Assembly: GCA_037074765.1 (NCBI GenBank)
Contig: JBAMDO010000007.1
Location: 1-64,000 of the forward strand
Direction: 5' to 3'
DNA: 64,000 nt
Origin: Mansonella perstans
Lineage: Eukaryota > Nematoda > Chromadorea > Rhabditida > Onchocercidae
Part shown: piece after piece, positions 1 through 15,245 of the stretch
Numbering within the stretch: the first letter of the stretch is position 1
How the letters are laid out: each line of letters starts with the position of its first letter
Notes under the pieces: generated by a model
What the model was told of the DNA's origin: nothing
Database searches by the model: none
The model's input: only the letters and a program-made list of their open reading frames with translations
Made by a program: the position numbers and the translations under genes

Positions 1-1300
1 GCATCTAAAAATATGATAGATACTTTAACTGACAAGAAACGAAAAAAACCTTTGAGCAAAAACGTTGCGCCAATGACCATAAAAATACCATTACTTGTTC
101 ATCTCTGTCACTATCGTTTATTGCTTGCAAGGTCTCGTATTAAGATCAACTAAATTTATGTATTCAATATTAACAAAAATCAAGTTACCGTGAGGCTTAA
201 TGTCCAAATGTGGGAGTTATTTTGTCAGGATCTAACAATATCCTAAAAGAATAGCATTCAAGTGAATGCCCGAGAAATCTTGGAATGATGTATTGTCATA
301 ATGCAAATCATATAGGATTATTGTCATGTGCGGCATTCTCAATGCTTATTGCCGAAAATCTGGTTTCTTTACAGCATTACCGTGTACCATCGTTCCGTTC
401 TTCTTTGCTCTGAATCTCTCTGTTTACACTGCCTGCAAAAAAATAGTATCATTGACTAAAATATACAAAAACGTTTTTCAAAGCAATGTGATTTAAGAGC
501 ACTGCATTCTTTCCCAAGGTGTTGTTTATAACTGATTGATATGATTCAAGTATTCTGTAAATGAGAAAAGAGTCATCAAAAAAGTATAACAGATAACAGT
601 TATCACTGCTGTTCATTAATTATCACAAGTAAGTTCCTATTTTCTACACTCTACTCGATTGCACTCTGCACTCACAAACCATCGCACATTGATAATTGAT
701 GTTGCATTCTTCTGGATCAGTGAATACTGAGTTAAATTTTAAAATGCAGCAGCATACTTGCAATGATGATAAGCATTATTCATATTCCGTTTATTAATTT
801 AAAACAGTTTAACAGTTTCTGTTTCATAACATTCCACTTAAAATTTGACTCAATTAACTATTCTTATATTTCCCTTTGCTTGCAAGGTTCATGTAAATGG
901 AATGAAGCTAACATAAAACAAAACTATCATTTTCTCCTTTCTATAATTACAAACTAATGCATCTTTTATTCATAGGTATTTGTATGAGATTCTGATAAAA
1001 ATTTCAATTAGACAAGAATGTTTGCGTTATGAATGATAAATGAGTTTAGTATTTAACGCTAATATAAAAAAATTAAAGAAATATTAATTGCTAAAAAAGT
1101 ATTGCATACCGAAATATGCCCTCGTGCTTTTTAAATGAAGTTTGTTGAATAAGTCAGGCAAGTAATAAACTCTGATTTTCATTGATACATATGACATTTT
1201 CATAATCCTACTCTGATTTCATGACATTTGAGTAAAATAGGCAAAGATTAACTTAATAATTACTATTGCATTGATTAGGTAGCATTATCAACAATTTTAA

Positions 1301-1465
1301 CCTCAATTAACAAACAACGAAGAACGAGCTTATTTGAGAAATATTAACAGTGTTGAAGCTGCAGATGTTGAAGCAGTTGATCTAGATAAGTGGGCACATA
1401 CATTCTTCAGTTATAGCCAATATGTCCTGTATGCAAGCAGCATACAATCTCCTGCAGAATTATAA
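1301..1465 (+). other. Short coding-like open frame, unrecognised
   Basis: A 55-codon frame, open from the TAA at 1298 to a TAA at 1463-1465, has mixed, protein-like composition. It includes the stretches NEERAYLRNINSVEAADVEA and WAHTFFSYSQYVLYASSIQ. There is no ATG and no clear 3' splice site at its left edge. It could be a terminal exon or a gene relic, but chance cannot be excluded. No family recognised. Confidence 0.2.
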
Positions 1466-3696
1466 AGTCTCTTCTAATATTTAAAATGCTTGCTGCTCTA
1501 AATTTTCAAAATTTTTCATGCAGCTCATAATTTATTCTCTGAACCCGTTCTATCTTTTAATGATCAATTGAAAATAAACACAAGCGTCCAAAATATACTA
1601 TGTATGTTCAAAAACAAGTTTTCGCGAACTTCTCTTGATAAAAGTTTAATTTGTAATTTTTTAACTTAATGAAAAATGTTCAAAGAAGAAACAGTATTTA
1701 TAAATAACCTGCAACGGACAACCAAACTGAAGCACAGACTGTGCTGAACAGTTTGACTGATGAAAGTGTGAAAGTAGAATGCTTGTCTCTTGCTCAAACA
1801 GATTTCAATAACATAAAAGAACAACAGAATGGCCGTTGATGTAAGCTTAGATATTCTCCAATTCCTATATGAATATGGCAAATAATGATGCGAAGTGATT
1901 ATGCAATAGCACAAATATCAGCAAAGCATGTAGTTATCATTGTTAATTTATTGTCAATTCAAAGAGACAAGCAGACTCTACTTGCATCAAATCTCTTCTG
2001 ATTCTCAATTCAACAGCGATAATGCATTTCAACAAAGATAACTGACAATCTTCCCAAAAACTTAAGACATTTCCGCAGCTTAATGATAATACTTTCTTTT
2101 GAAATTTGCAAAATGTTAGAATTTATTGTCACAGAAATCATTTCTGTAATTAAATATTCCCAATTTTATTCACTCATCGATATGCAAGATGCTTCTTGAT
2201 GATTTTATTTGGCTATTCTGGACCAGTTCAGACCTCATCCATTCCCATAAGCAATCTATATCACTGTTATTATAAATAAAGTTTGCAAGGTCTTCTTTTC
2301 AAATATGTTTTTTGTTGTTTTAAACCATTTTTCTACTGCATCTTCGACTTCATACATATATATATATGTTCGGAAATTTTGAACTGGGATATATCTATAT
2401 ATAATTGCTAACACGAGGATACTTAGAAATTTTGAATTGGTTTTAAGCAAATGCATATGTCCATATTTCAGTCGAACAAGTTCCAAATGTTATCTACTAC
2501 AGAAGTAAATCTATACCTACACTGTCACTGTTGCGGTCCTAATTAGTCCGATGGACAAAAACTAAACCTGAAAAAAAAATCTTAACTGATTCACAAATTT
2601 TCCATATTATCTCACCCGATACGAGGTGTAAATGTTGGATAAATAGAAAAACATGCATATAAATTCGTTAATTTATATATTATATTATTATATTATATCA
2701 TTTTGAAATTATATAATTATATTATATCATTTTGAAATAGATTTTTCAGTTGAGCTTAAAATTGAAACACTTTATCCTAGACGTGAAATTAAATCAATTT
2801 ACCAAATATATTTAATAATGTTGTGACGATCCGTTTGTTGCTAGGGTTATTCACGTTATTGAATATGCTTTCGTAGTATTTAGAAGGAGAAAGACAATGA
2901 TTTATTTGTCATCCAAAATATAAGTAAATTACTTATAGAAATAAGCTAAGAAATAAGAAATAAAAAATCAATGAAAGTAGTACATAGAAAGGATAATATA
3001 CTGTAGTAATTTGTTTTTATACTTTGATAAAGTCTTCTATTATGTAACGTTCAGGGAACACTATGTCAATCTATTAGCTTAAAAAAAGTCTGCACAAATT
3101 TATTTGTACCTAAAAAAATTCGTCAACAGACTCATTGCGACGATATGGATGCGACAAAATAACTTAAATTTCGATTTTTTGATTTGACGGCAATTGAAAA
3201 TTGAAAAATTGGAATAATACAATTATTTGATGCATAAATAAAACAGAAGAAACTTCATCCTGCATCCTAACTGACTAAAGCAATTTGAAAATGAAAATTA
3301 TTTGATATTAAGCAATTGGTTTGGTGAGTCATATTTGTATTGATTTTCTGAATTGAATGTATGTATAAAAAAGTTGCTATGTATTTTTTAAAAGAAACAT
3401 TTTTTGAGTCTCTCTGAAAAATCTCAGCCTCTATGCATATGTTATCGCTTCATTTCTTATTATACTTACCAATAGATTTGTGATGTATTAGCAATAGAAA
3501 ATCAAATTGCTCTAACAAAACGATTTAATTAATCCTGGATAATTTATTTTGTATCGAATAATGGTAATGTTCTTGTCAACAATTACATTTCCTTACAAAT
3601 ACTGTTACATTAGATTTACTAAGAATTTCGCATGTTTTTTCTCAAATAAAATAATAAACCTGAAGTGAATTAAAATGAAAATATGCGATAATTTGT

Positions 3697-3744
3697 GATA
3701 ATAGAAATGATAGTTCTTCGATAATAGAAATGATAGTTCTTCGG
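3697..3744. repeat. 24-bp direct duplication
   Basis: Two adjacent copies of a roughly 24-bp unit (ataatagaaatgatagttct plus ttcg) lie head to tail in noncoding sequence. This looks like a simple tandem duplication. Confidence 0.7.
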
Positions 3745-6045
3745 TGACGCATTAATGAACTTTGATTGATATGTACCCTATCATATCCAATCAACTTGTG
3801 ACTGTTACTTAGACCGTGAAAAGCATAATTTAGAATGCTATAAATTAATTTCACATCATATAAACGAAGTTTGCCGGAAGTTTGCCGTTATGCACAAGGA
3901 TGTGGGAACATAAAATCGGAATGACCTCTGTAACATGGGACTAGTGGTTGAATTGGAGTTCGGTAAGTTCAGTGATTGCTTCTTTCAATGAAGGTTGTGC
4001 ATCATTAAAAATTTCTAATTAAATTCAATTTGATGTAGCTAATCTCTCGATCACATCGTTTGAAAAGTTAGAAGCATTGAGAAGCTTGAATGAAATCAAT
4101 TTTTTGTTATCCAAAACTTCAAATACATCTCATTTTTTCGGTGAAAATTTGATGCTATGATAAAATCCTCATCTAATCCTGATAGTTTTAACACTTTGGA
4201 AACTCATAATAGAATGCTCTACGTAATAAAAGTGATACATTAACAGTATGTACACAGAAAGAAAACCGGAAAAGATAGATTAGAAAAGAAACCGATGAAT
4301 AAAAACAGTCAAAAAAATACATAGTTTACATGAGCACTATTAGGAGAAACGGCAAATAGCAGAGAAAATAGTCGAGAATGAAGAGAAATGCAGTTAGCCA
4401 CTTGAAGAATGTGAGTAAAAAAGTAGCAAAAATTGAGTAGATGAGCACATGAATATCTTCTTTAGGATATATCTGGTTCAAATTGTATTCGTTTCTGAAG
4501 AAAAAATAAATAACCTCAAAAAAGGCGATATATCGAGGAAATGATTTGCAACAATCTAACTGATATGAGATGGAGAAAGAGAAGGGGTAAGTGCCGGAAG
4601 GAAAACTCACTGCACTATTGTGGTGTAGTATATTGCTCGAAAAATGCGCCAAAAATGTACTTTACTATGCGCAACCTGGCACCGAAATCGAAATTGGGAA
4701 CGCGACAAGATAGTGGAACGATGGATTCGGGAAGAGAGTGCGGACAGAAAATGCGGCAGAGACCGAAAACATCACAACTTCTTCAACTCCATTCTTCGTC
4801 TTCCAGAAAATACTCCCTCATCGTGTCCAGTACAGCACAGCAACATTTACTCCAATTTTTTCTATCACTTCTGAACGGTTCCAAGCTTCTGAGCAAATGT
4901 CTTCTATAGATCTTGTTTTTCTTAGTTTTTTCTATTGTTTTTACTTTTCGATGAATTTTGTTCGTTTATTATCTTTGTCTCCGGTTTTTGAACATTTTAA
5001 ACATTTTATTGTTTTATGTTTTTTTTTATTTGTTTTTTTTTTAAATTATTTTTTTCGTTATTATTTTATTAAATTCAAAAGTTCTATCAACTACAGCTCT
5101 ACAGCTTCAAATTTTACAGTTTGCGGAGATCTAATTCACTCCTGTGATGAGCTAGATTAAAATAGCCAGCTAAGAATACAACTTTAAGCGTTTATTGCAC
5201 TCCTACAGCCAAGTCACTTGATGTGCATGAAATGATAATTGAAATTAACTCCAAAATATTCCAGTGAATTTAACATTCTCGATTAATTTGTTAAGCCTAG
5301 AAACGAACGCAAGATCTTCCAATGTGTCTATTCAAGTGACCAAGAAACTAGGCATCATGTCAGAGACACTTATTGGTATATAAGAGAACTATGAGCAAGA
5401 TCATAGTACTGCTTAAGCGAACAACATCAGAGTTACCGAATCAAAAAATTGGTTTTTATACCCTCATCTTCGGTAAATTTCACTTTGACATCATTCCTTT
5501 TTCAAACACTTTATAAAATTTTTTTTCATATTCTTTTCTTTCATATTCCAGATATCTCATTTCTGCCACGGATCTAATTTTTTTCGTATTTTTTGGTAAG
5601 GAAAATATGTGAAAGTTTAAGAAGTTCTTTAATTTTCCTTCTATAAGCGAAGCATCGTCTCATGAAATGTGAAGTCTTAATAAGTAAAGGAAATTCCTTG
5701 AAAAAAGATTTTCTCAAAAATCCCTGGGAAGCTTCTTGTTAGTATAAAAGAGCAACTTTATGTATAGTACAAAAGAATTTTAACGAATATATTTTAATGT
5801 AACTTAATTCATGTTTTTATCTTATCCTTCTCATTAATCTGCTATTTATTGCCGGCATTAATAGAGTATAATATCAGAGCTGTAAAACCAGCAATGCTAT
5901 GTCAGTCATCAGTGTTCAACTGAAAGCTACTTTCTTTTCCATTCATTATTTATCTTCAGCTCTTCTAATTTATTAATGGAAAATACAGGTTGATAATAAT
6001 GTAATAATAACATGGATATCTTTTAAGAACATGAAAGAGATAACA

Positions 6046-9034
6046 TTAATCCACATCATTCCACATCGTATTAGTCCAGTTTCTCGACACTCGTGGTGAA
6101 TTTTTATTTGATTTTTTTCCATAACGAAAAACTCGTCGACATTTGAGAGACTGCCGTCGGATTGAGTCAATTCGTGATAATGGAGACACAGTTAGAAGGA
6201 AGCCACTACGACGCAAACGTTCGTGAAGCTCACGGTGATCAGGATTTGGTGACTGTAAAAAACACAAACTTTTTATTTAAGCAGCCTTCAAGAATTACTA
6301 ACTTAACCTAATTAAAACTAAATGAAAAGGTTTATGAAACTAGTTATTGGTAAACTAACGAATGCAATAGTGAATGTTCTTATATCAAAATTGTTAATCA
6401 GCGGCATTCATTTCTTATTCCTATCATAAAGTGTCTTTCACGCATTATTTTAATAAATATAGGAAGCATTACCTCCTCATTATACTCCTCTTTGAAACGC
6501 TTGTAATGTTCATAAACGATAATTGACATACACATTATTTTCAATTGTGATAAATTCATTTCGTGTGCAAATACCAGGAACTGAACAATTTTATCCAAGA
6601 CTAGAAAATCCTGAAACTGTTACGAAAGAAAGACTCAGAACAGTTAATGCTAATTTAGTTTGCTGCAATAAATTAAACCTGAAATTTTTGACATAATCAG
6701 AATAACAGAGTTCCATTTCATCTGAAATCATTTAGACGATCAATTTTGTCACATTTTGTTCAGTACTGCAGAATAAAATTTGCGAAAAGAGAACAAAGTC
6801 TTACCTCCAGCAGTATCTTACAAAGAGCACGATGAATGGTATTTCTTAGCGCGTCACGATTCAAGGGTTTGAAATGCATTGCTATATCAATTAGCTCCCT
6901 AGCCAATTCCGGTGTCAAATTATCTGGCATTTCAAATGTTCCCGTAATCATAAACACTAATATCTGAAATGGAACAAGTTTCTTCATGGAAACCTCTATC
7001 CACAATACAAATACCATTTTCACGATACAAATAAATAATTCTTTGCAGTTGTCAAAGTATACAGATTTATGAGCATATAGAGATAATTTCTATTATGATA
7101 ATATTTTAGCAACACAATAATTTTCAGTCGTACACTTTATAACTTTAATTTGTTATGATGTTAACAACACCTTGCGAACGGATTCCAGATTGTAATCGGA
7201 TACTGATTGTTCTTTAGACATTAATCCTTCATCATTTGCAGTAAACAAAAAACGAAAGTAATCAGAGCTTAAGAATAACGCACTTTTCGATATTTTAAGA
7301 TCACCATCCCGACAATGTATGGTAAAATCGCTGGAAAGAGAGTAGCACCGTCAAGTTTCAGTTTAAAAGTGAAACTCCTTGTAATAAAAACATTGTTTGA
7401 AAATATCAAATGAACTTAAATTTCTACCTTGCATATTTCTTTTCCAACGAACTGCATCCTAATATTTTTAAATTATATTTTGCATTCATCAGCAATTCTA
7501 TTTAGACATCTGTTGGTATTGACTGCATAGGCAATGAATCTTATTAGAATCGAGAAGTCCATTAATACTACCCTGTTAGCACTAATAAAGGGAAAATGAA
7601 GACAACTTACGCATTGTCACTGCTGAGAACTTTGAAGCGAAAATCGTTCGTAGTATCAGTAGGAGGTGCTGGAACCATATTCGTCCAATTAGTAAAGCCA
7701 AAATTAAAAGATTCCGTATCGAACAGAAGGTCAACTGTAATCAGGATTGTTTTGCCTGAAATATACCACACTAATATCGGTGAAGATTTAAAAAACTGAA
7801 ATTTTACAAGAGGAACTATTTCCTGGAGTAAATTTATTTCATTGAATTAGCATATAGCCTTAACGCCATGAAAAGTACTGTACGGAAATGTGCGTTCTAT
7901 GCATTCCTGGCCTACTGCGTATGAAGTAGTCCTTAACAAGACTTTTAATAACGGAAGTATACCATTATTAAACTGATTCGTGAAACACTCTGTCAACGCA
8001 TCCACAAATTCCGAATCTCTAGGCACTCGGAAGCTGTCCAATGATGAAAACGTTGTCACAGAACGTACAGCGATTATACTTCCTACAGGAAAATGGAAGT
8101 GGTGAAGCAGCTGGCAAAATCAAATTTCAAATATTGTTTTATCGATTACAGTGCCCTTCCCGTTAGGGCTTACTCTCGCAGACATTCAACTGCTCTGATC
8201 GTATTTTTTATGTTTAAAAAAGTAATTTTTTACAAGCCCGATGAAGTAGCATTCTTAATAATTATTGGATTCTCAAGCATATTTCAAATTTTAATTACGA
8301 ATTATCTAAAACCACTGCAAACTCTGGAAGGTGTTTTGATTGACTCCTTTTTGTCACATAATGCATTACTGCAGAAGTTGTTTACCCAATCTACATCAAT
8401 TTGTACATTTATACGCTTCCAAACGATTGGGAAACTATTTTATTTCGGTGATATTTTAATCCAAACTATCAGTTCTCTCAATTTCAGCTAAATAGGGTAA
8501 AAAGAAAAATTCATATAAAAAATCTAGAAAGTTTAGCATGCAATAATATGAACCGTGAAAAGTATCATCTTCCAGCAATCTAAACGAAAACTTGCATTCC
8601 GTAGGAGATGGATGCGTTGTTACCATCCTACTTTGTTCCAAATACAGATGTATTCTAGGTCTTGATGGTACACCGAAGTTGGTTCTATACAAATGTACCA
8701 TCCTTAAAAGAACTATAATACTTTCAGGTTCATTGATACACCAGGAGGCCATACACAACAATTATTATTGCAATAAAAATGGATTTGAAGTAGTGCCAAT
8801 AAAATCAAAATGAGACTTGTAATGTTATTAACTAGTAGCGACTTCACTAGAATTATTTAAAGGAGAGTATAATAAAGCTTGGTACCACTCATGATTCGCA
8901 CTGCGATAATTGGTGCTGAATGTCTCGGTATCACCGAAAACATTGAAACCATTAACTGGCTGAAAAATTTGTACTGGCCAGTCATAAATAAATGTTATTT
9001 CTGTGGGGTCCTCATCATGAATTTTTAGAACCAT
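6046..9034 (-). CDS. MATH and BTB/POZ domain protein (429 aa, 8 exons)
   Basis: Exons on the minus strand: 9034-8833, 8712-8554, 8082-7963, 7755-7611, 7330-7171, 6963-6805, 6610-6473 and 6252-6046. All junctions are GT-AG, phases agree, and the total is 1290 nt. The first part (residues about 5-175) resembles a MATH domain, with a hydrophobic strand then EWYQALLYSP. Residues about 210-310 form a BTB/POZ fold: FTIHCRDGDLKISKSALFLS, then SSDYFRFLF, then the helix-rich TPELARELIDIAMHF. The C-terminus is basic. In nematodes, MATH-BTB (bath-type) proteins act as substrate adaptors for Cullin-3 ubiquitin ligases, so that role is inferred here. The start was set at the first ATG in the MATH-like exon. 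A further 5' exon is possible. BTB assignment is fairly sure; MATH is weaker. Confidence 0.7.
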
Positions 9035-9969
9035 TTTGCAGAACAAACCCACTCAAGAAGTCAAGAAAAAAAAAGTGATTTGAATCACGGAACGTATACC
9101 GCCCATTTAATATTCTAAATGCAATTTCCATTTCCTGCATTTATTCAAATTTGAGTAATATGAAGTTCCTGCATCAAAATCTAACCCAAGTAAATGTATC
9201 AAGCACCAATCAGCAATGAAAACCCTACTCAGTGATTTTTCTGAGTGAAAACTCGATTGTAATAATGCTCAAGATGACAAAGAAGAGTGCGAAGAACAGC
9301 CTTCGCTTGAAAAATTTTTAAATAAATAAACTTTCGTTATCGACCGTCCACTTCCTTCCACTGAGAAATCCATGTACCCAAATATCTCCACGTTCGCCAG
9401 GAAAACCAATTACAGAATTCAGGTCCAGGCTAAGGAAACAACCGTGGAAATAGGAATTTTATTTAACTTGAAACAGATATGTTATCTTTTTTATTCTTCC
9501 AGAACATGAAGGATTCTGAATTGTTCTGCCTTTTTCCAGGTCAGGAACACCTGCTTAGCTATAAAATTTGAAACTTCTTAACTGTGATTCACCATGTCAT
9601 TAAATCATCGCCTGAATGAGTGTACAATCATTAATCTTTGGCAATTTTATTTCTGTTGAAGAAAACATAATGCAACCACTGAATTTCACAACTTTTAAAG
9701 TTTTTTTATGACCTGTACTCAAATAATGTGATCCGGAAAAAGTCAAAACTTTTTCTTGCTCCCGAAATGACATATTATAAAGTAAAAATCTGCCGCTAAA
9801 AAGAGGAATCCGTGAAGAGATATCACAGTAAACATGAAGGAAGGTAGAATAATCTTGAAACATCTATTTGAAACAGTCTGCAAGATACAGGTAAGCAGAA
9901 TGAAAATTCAAAGCTGTTTCCTTAACACGTTGCTTTGATAGGAATGTTAAAAGGCGACGCGAAAGCGAT
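9035..9969. other. Intergenic / TS 3' flank
   Basis: No supported gene. An 87-codon minus-strand frame at 9600-9863 starts about 100 bp past the thymidylate synthase stop. It has no recognisable domain and could simply be the TS 3' untranslated region. Confidence 0.5.
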
Positions 9970-11556
<1,587 letters not shown>

Positions 11557-14500
11557 CGCACACCTTCAACAATCAACAAATTAATTGTAATCCAACACAA
11601 TTTCAAAAAAAAAAAAATCCAAAATTTAGCGTTAAGTAATCGCTCATTTTGCCATTGTTACCCACTACTGACACGATATGTAGCCATTTGTCTCATTGTA
11701 TTAACACACAATGTCCTGTTGTATTTTCTACTGCTGAAGGAAGCAGCAAGAAAAGGCAAAGCAGCAAACTTCAGAGGATCTATCCCTCATGATATGATCA
11801 TCGATCACACAAAAACGTTAAAATAAGTTTATCGTAGAAAATCATTTAGTTGTTTTAGAAGACAATGATAGCTAGCCCTTCCTGCCTATCTGAAAATGCA
11901 GTCACTTTCAATGTTTAATTTAGAACAAACACTTTTTAGATTTCAGTGAAACTGGCTATAAGAAAAACGAAAAGTACCACACAGTTGCTTTGGAATTCTA
12001 TTATTCAGTGATATTATCTCTTTAAATGTTCCCAAATGGATATGTTTCTATTATTTAAATAATGCATTATTAGAAATTATTTTCGTATCAGTGTACATAT
12101 TAATCAAGCAGCACATTGGCAGATGTGATAAAAATGGGATGATTGAAACGAAAACAAGTGAGAAAATAAATAAATAAAAATTTTTGTGGAATTAGAACAC
12201 TTCATTCTCTGTAAATTTCCCATTTATAAGGGGCTGTCTGGCATAAAAGTTCAAATGAGAGAGATGATTCGCAATATTTGTTACTATTCTGATTTTGTCA
12301 ATATAATTTTCACGTATTTTATTTTTCTCTGATGATAAGTTCCGTTGACTTTGATGAGATTTTGATTTGGTTTTTTTGTAATTTCTCTAAAAATTTCTGA
12401 GGACTCGAATTCTGGTAGAATTTTAGAGGATTTTTTGATACATCAAAAAATGTCATGGGAAGCTAACAGTCTTTCCCATCAAAAGATACCTTCATTAGAA
12501 AGCTTTTTCCATTGTTGAAAATGCAAAATCCATCTGGTTGACTAAAATTTTTGTTATTCCAATTTTTCTCTTCTCGGAAACAATTTAGGACAATATTTTT
12601 AATATAAATTAGATCTGAAATTTTAGTTTGCAACTTATTTGGATTGCACATCGGAAGAATCTCTTGCGGAGATGTAATTTTTCACAAATGAAATCAGAAC
12701 AGAATTGAAATATCTCTTGAAAATTGCAGGCGAGTATCGAAATGTGACATGGCTAGATGGAAAGAATAGCATTGTAGAAACGATAGACACAACCGGAACA
12801 TCTAAATTATCTTTAAAACTTGTTTCGACTAATATCAAAATCATAAAACTTTCAATGAAGGCCAGTTGATCATTCTCGGGAAGTTCTCATTTCCGCTTCG
12901 CACCTCAGCTCTTGCCTATCAATTAAGTATGGTTCAAAATTGTTGTGAAAGAATTTTTCATAGACGAAATCTTGTGCTGTATTGCATGTGAGGTCACCGA
13001 ACAGCATTTGTGAAAAACGTTTATTGGTAGATCTTATTACGTTATCAGAAAATTAAACCGAGAATGATAAAAAGAAAGCTGACATTAGGCAATTAATTAA
13101 ATGCATTAAATTAGAGCAGTACAGTAGTGATCGAATGAAACAGAGAGAAAATAGTGTAGGAATCACAGGAATGAATCGTGGCAATGAGCTGAGATCGACC
13201 GAACCAAAGCGTACAGTTTTGGACTCATTTGAGTCGAAAGACGATCCAGCCAATCAACTAAATTGAGTGCATGCCTCACCGGACCCTGATTGAGCCAAGT
13301 AGGCTCTTTATAGAGTGGATGTTGCTTTATAGCTGCTCCTTTACAATATTCCGATGATTGCACATAAATTTTTTAGAGCAGTTCGAAATTGCATATAAAA
13401 TTAACCGTCACACCAGAAGTTCATTAGGACAATGTACTTGATTTGCAATGCTTAAAACAATACATCAATCGGTTAGCAGATTGCGAGTTAGAACATTTTA
13501 GGCATAAAGTAACTTTGTTAATAGTCCAGAATTTTAGGCATAAAATAACCAATTCTTATGTGCGTGTAATGAACCAATTTATCCAACAGATATTCGAAAC
13601 TGAACACTGTGTACTACAAAATTCCCGTGTTTCTGAATCGATTTTGGTACATACGTACGTATTAGGGAAATGTAGCAAGTTTTAAAGTACAGCAAACAAG
13701 TCGGAAACATTGTAAGCTGGTTGCGATTTTGCCTTGAAACCATTTGTTTACGCATTGTTAAGAACGCCGCACTGCTTTAGAAATCGTCGACAATGCGGAG
13801 CTGGAATGCGACACAGGAGGGTCGTAAACCCGAGTTGTTTAGTGCGATAGCATCCCCTACCCACTGCACTATGTGAATAGGTATTTTATTTGAGAAGAAA
13901 ATAATATGGAAATAAATTCGAATTTATTTGTGGAATATTCTTGATGGCCACACTATTAAGATATCTCTCTCTCTGTGCAATATTTATAGGATAATTATGA
14001 TTACTTTCTAATCAAAATATTCACTTATCTTCACGTGCTAATATCGTGAGTAATGGTAAATCAAAACTATTGCTTTTGAACTTAATGTACGCACATTTAT
14101 AATAGAATTATGTTAATATGATGTGTCACCAAAAATGATTATAAAAGTAAAATATTTCAGGAATATAACTTCAGATGCTGGAAATTAAATTAAAGGAATT
14201 ATAGTGAAACAACGATTCAGTGAAAATTCTATAACTTTGATAAAAGGCATTCAAAATAAAAAAAAAATTAAATCCTGAAACTTAAGTAAGTATTTAAGCT
14301 GATCCATATTCAGAAGCAATATGTATAATATTGATAAGATATAAGCATTGAAATTTAGCTGAAAACAATTAGAGCTTTCATGTCGCATTATATGGTAAGT
14401 TGAAATTGTAGCTCTCTTATGTTTTGTTGCATAAGAAAGACGGGACAAAAAGTTTCAATATGAATAGCTCCGTAACTGAAGATGATGGGTCAATGTCACC

Positions 14501-15245
14501 AATGTATCATCCAATAGAGCATTGAATAGAGAGAGGATGACAATTTACAACAGTCTGTCACATTTCAACAATTCACCAGTATCTTCATTTCCATCATCAC
14601 CTTCGAGTGTGCATCGTTTACTGGTGAAGTTTCAATGTCTTGCCCCATTTCGCTGACATTATGCATTAGAATCAGGAAACATTGTTCGTATTGTTGCTGT
14701 TATTATTGCCACAGTTGTTACGCTTCATCTAGGAAGGAAATCTTTTCCTCAATTTTACAGTCAAAATTTGTTTCTTTCTAAAATATCAATTGAAATTCAT
14801 AGTACGTTCTCAAAAATTACTTCATTTAGAATTTTTTAAATATTTTTTTAGAATTTTTTAATTTTCAGAACTTGATGGCGCGATGAAATTCGCTGAATTG
14901 AAAAATTTCATGTTTTGACGTTACTAATTATCAGCTCACTTTTTTCATAAAAAAAATGAAGAGGTTCGGTTTTTATGAATGACGATAATTTTTCTTAAAA
15001 TTTGGAAAATGCCTGGATGAAGATGATTTCGTGGCTGAATCATCTTGAGGCTCCTTCATTTCATCCAAGTTGACATTCGCTTTCTGGACTAATTCTTGTG
15101 ATTTAAAACAGACAGGCAAATGAGTTAACCAAATACGAACTTATCTGTGACTTATTAAATCGAATTTCAAATGAAAGTTATTTTCAATAAAATACCAACG
15201 AGATGTGAAACTTCAAAATCATAAAATCTCATATTTAATTTGCAG
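11557..15245. other. Intergenic; no gene supported
   Basis: Poly-A/T tracts and short frames only. Minus-strand frames at 12463-12844 and 13053-13363 and a plus frame at 13443-13685 lack motifs and splice support. A locally GC-richer patch at about 13750-13860 carries the inverted pair GCATTGT/ACAATGC about 28 bp apart. The missing 5' exon(s) of the next gene should lie in the right-hand part, but I could not place them. Confidence 0.5.

Larger units (their letters stand above)
1..6045. other. Gene-poor AT-rich stretch
   Basis: No multi-exon gene could be assembled on either strand. Open frames are short, T/A-rich and lack splice-site or motif support. This includes the overlapping plus-strand frames at 4541-5160, which run into T-rich sequence. 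Two small items stand out and are listed separately: a 55-codon coding-like frame at 1301-1465 and a perfect short duplication at 3697-3744. AT-only tracts lie near 2660-2740. Confidence 0.6.

Noticed and set aside
4541..5160. Overlapping plus-strand open frames up to 140 codons
   Set aside because: Three frames overlap, composition is low-complexity (T-rich, Phe-rich), and there are no splice sites or motifs.
9600..9863. 87-codon minus frame after thymidylate synthase
   Set aside because: No domain, no splice evidence, and its position fits the 3' untranslated region.
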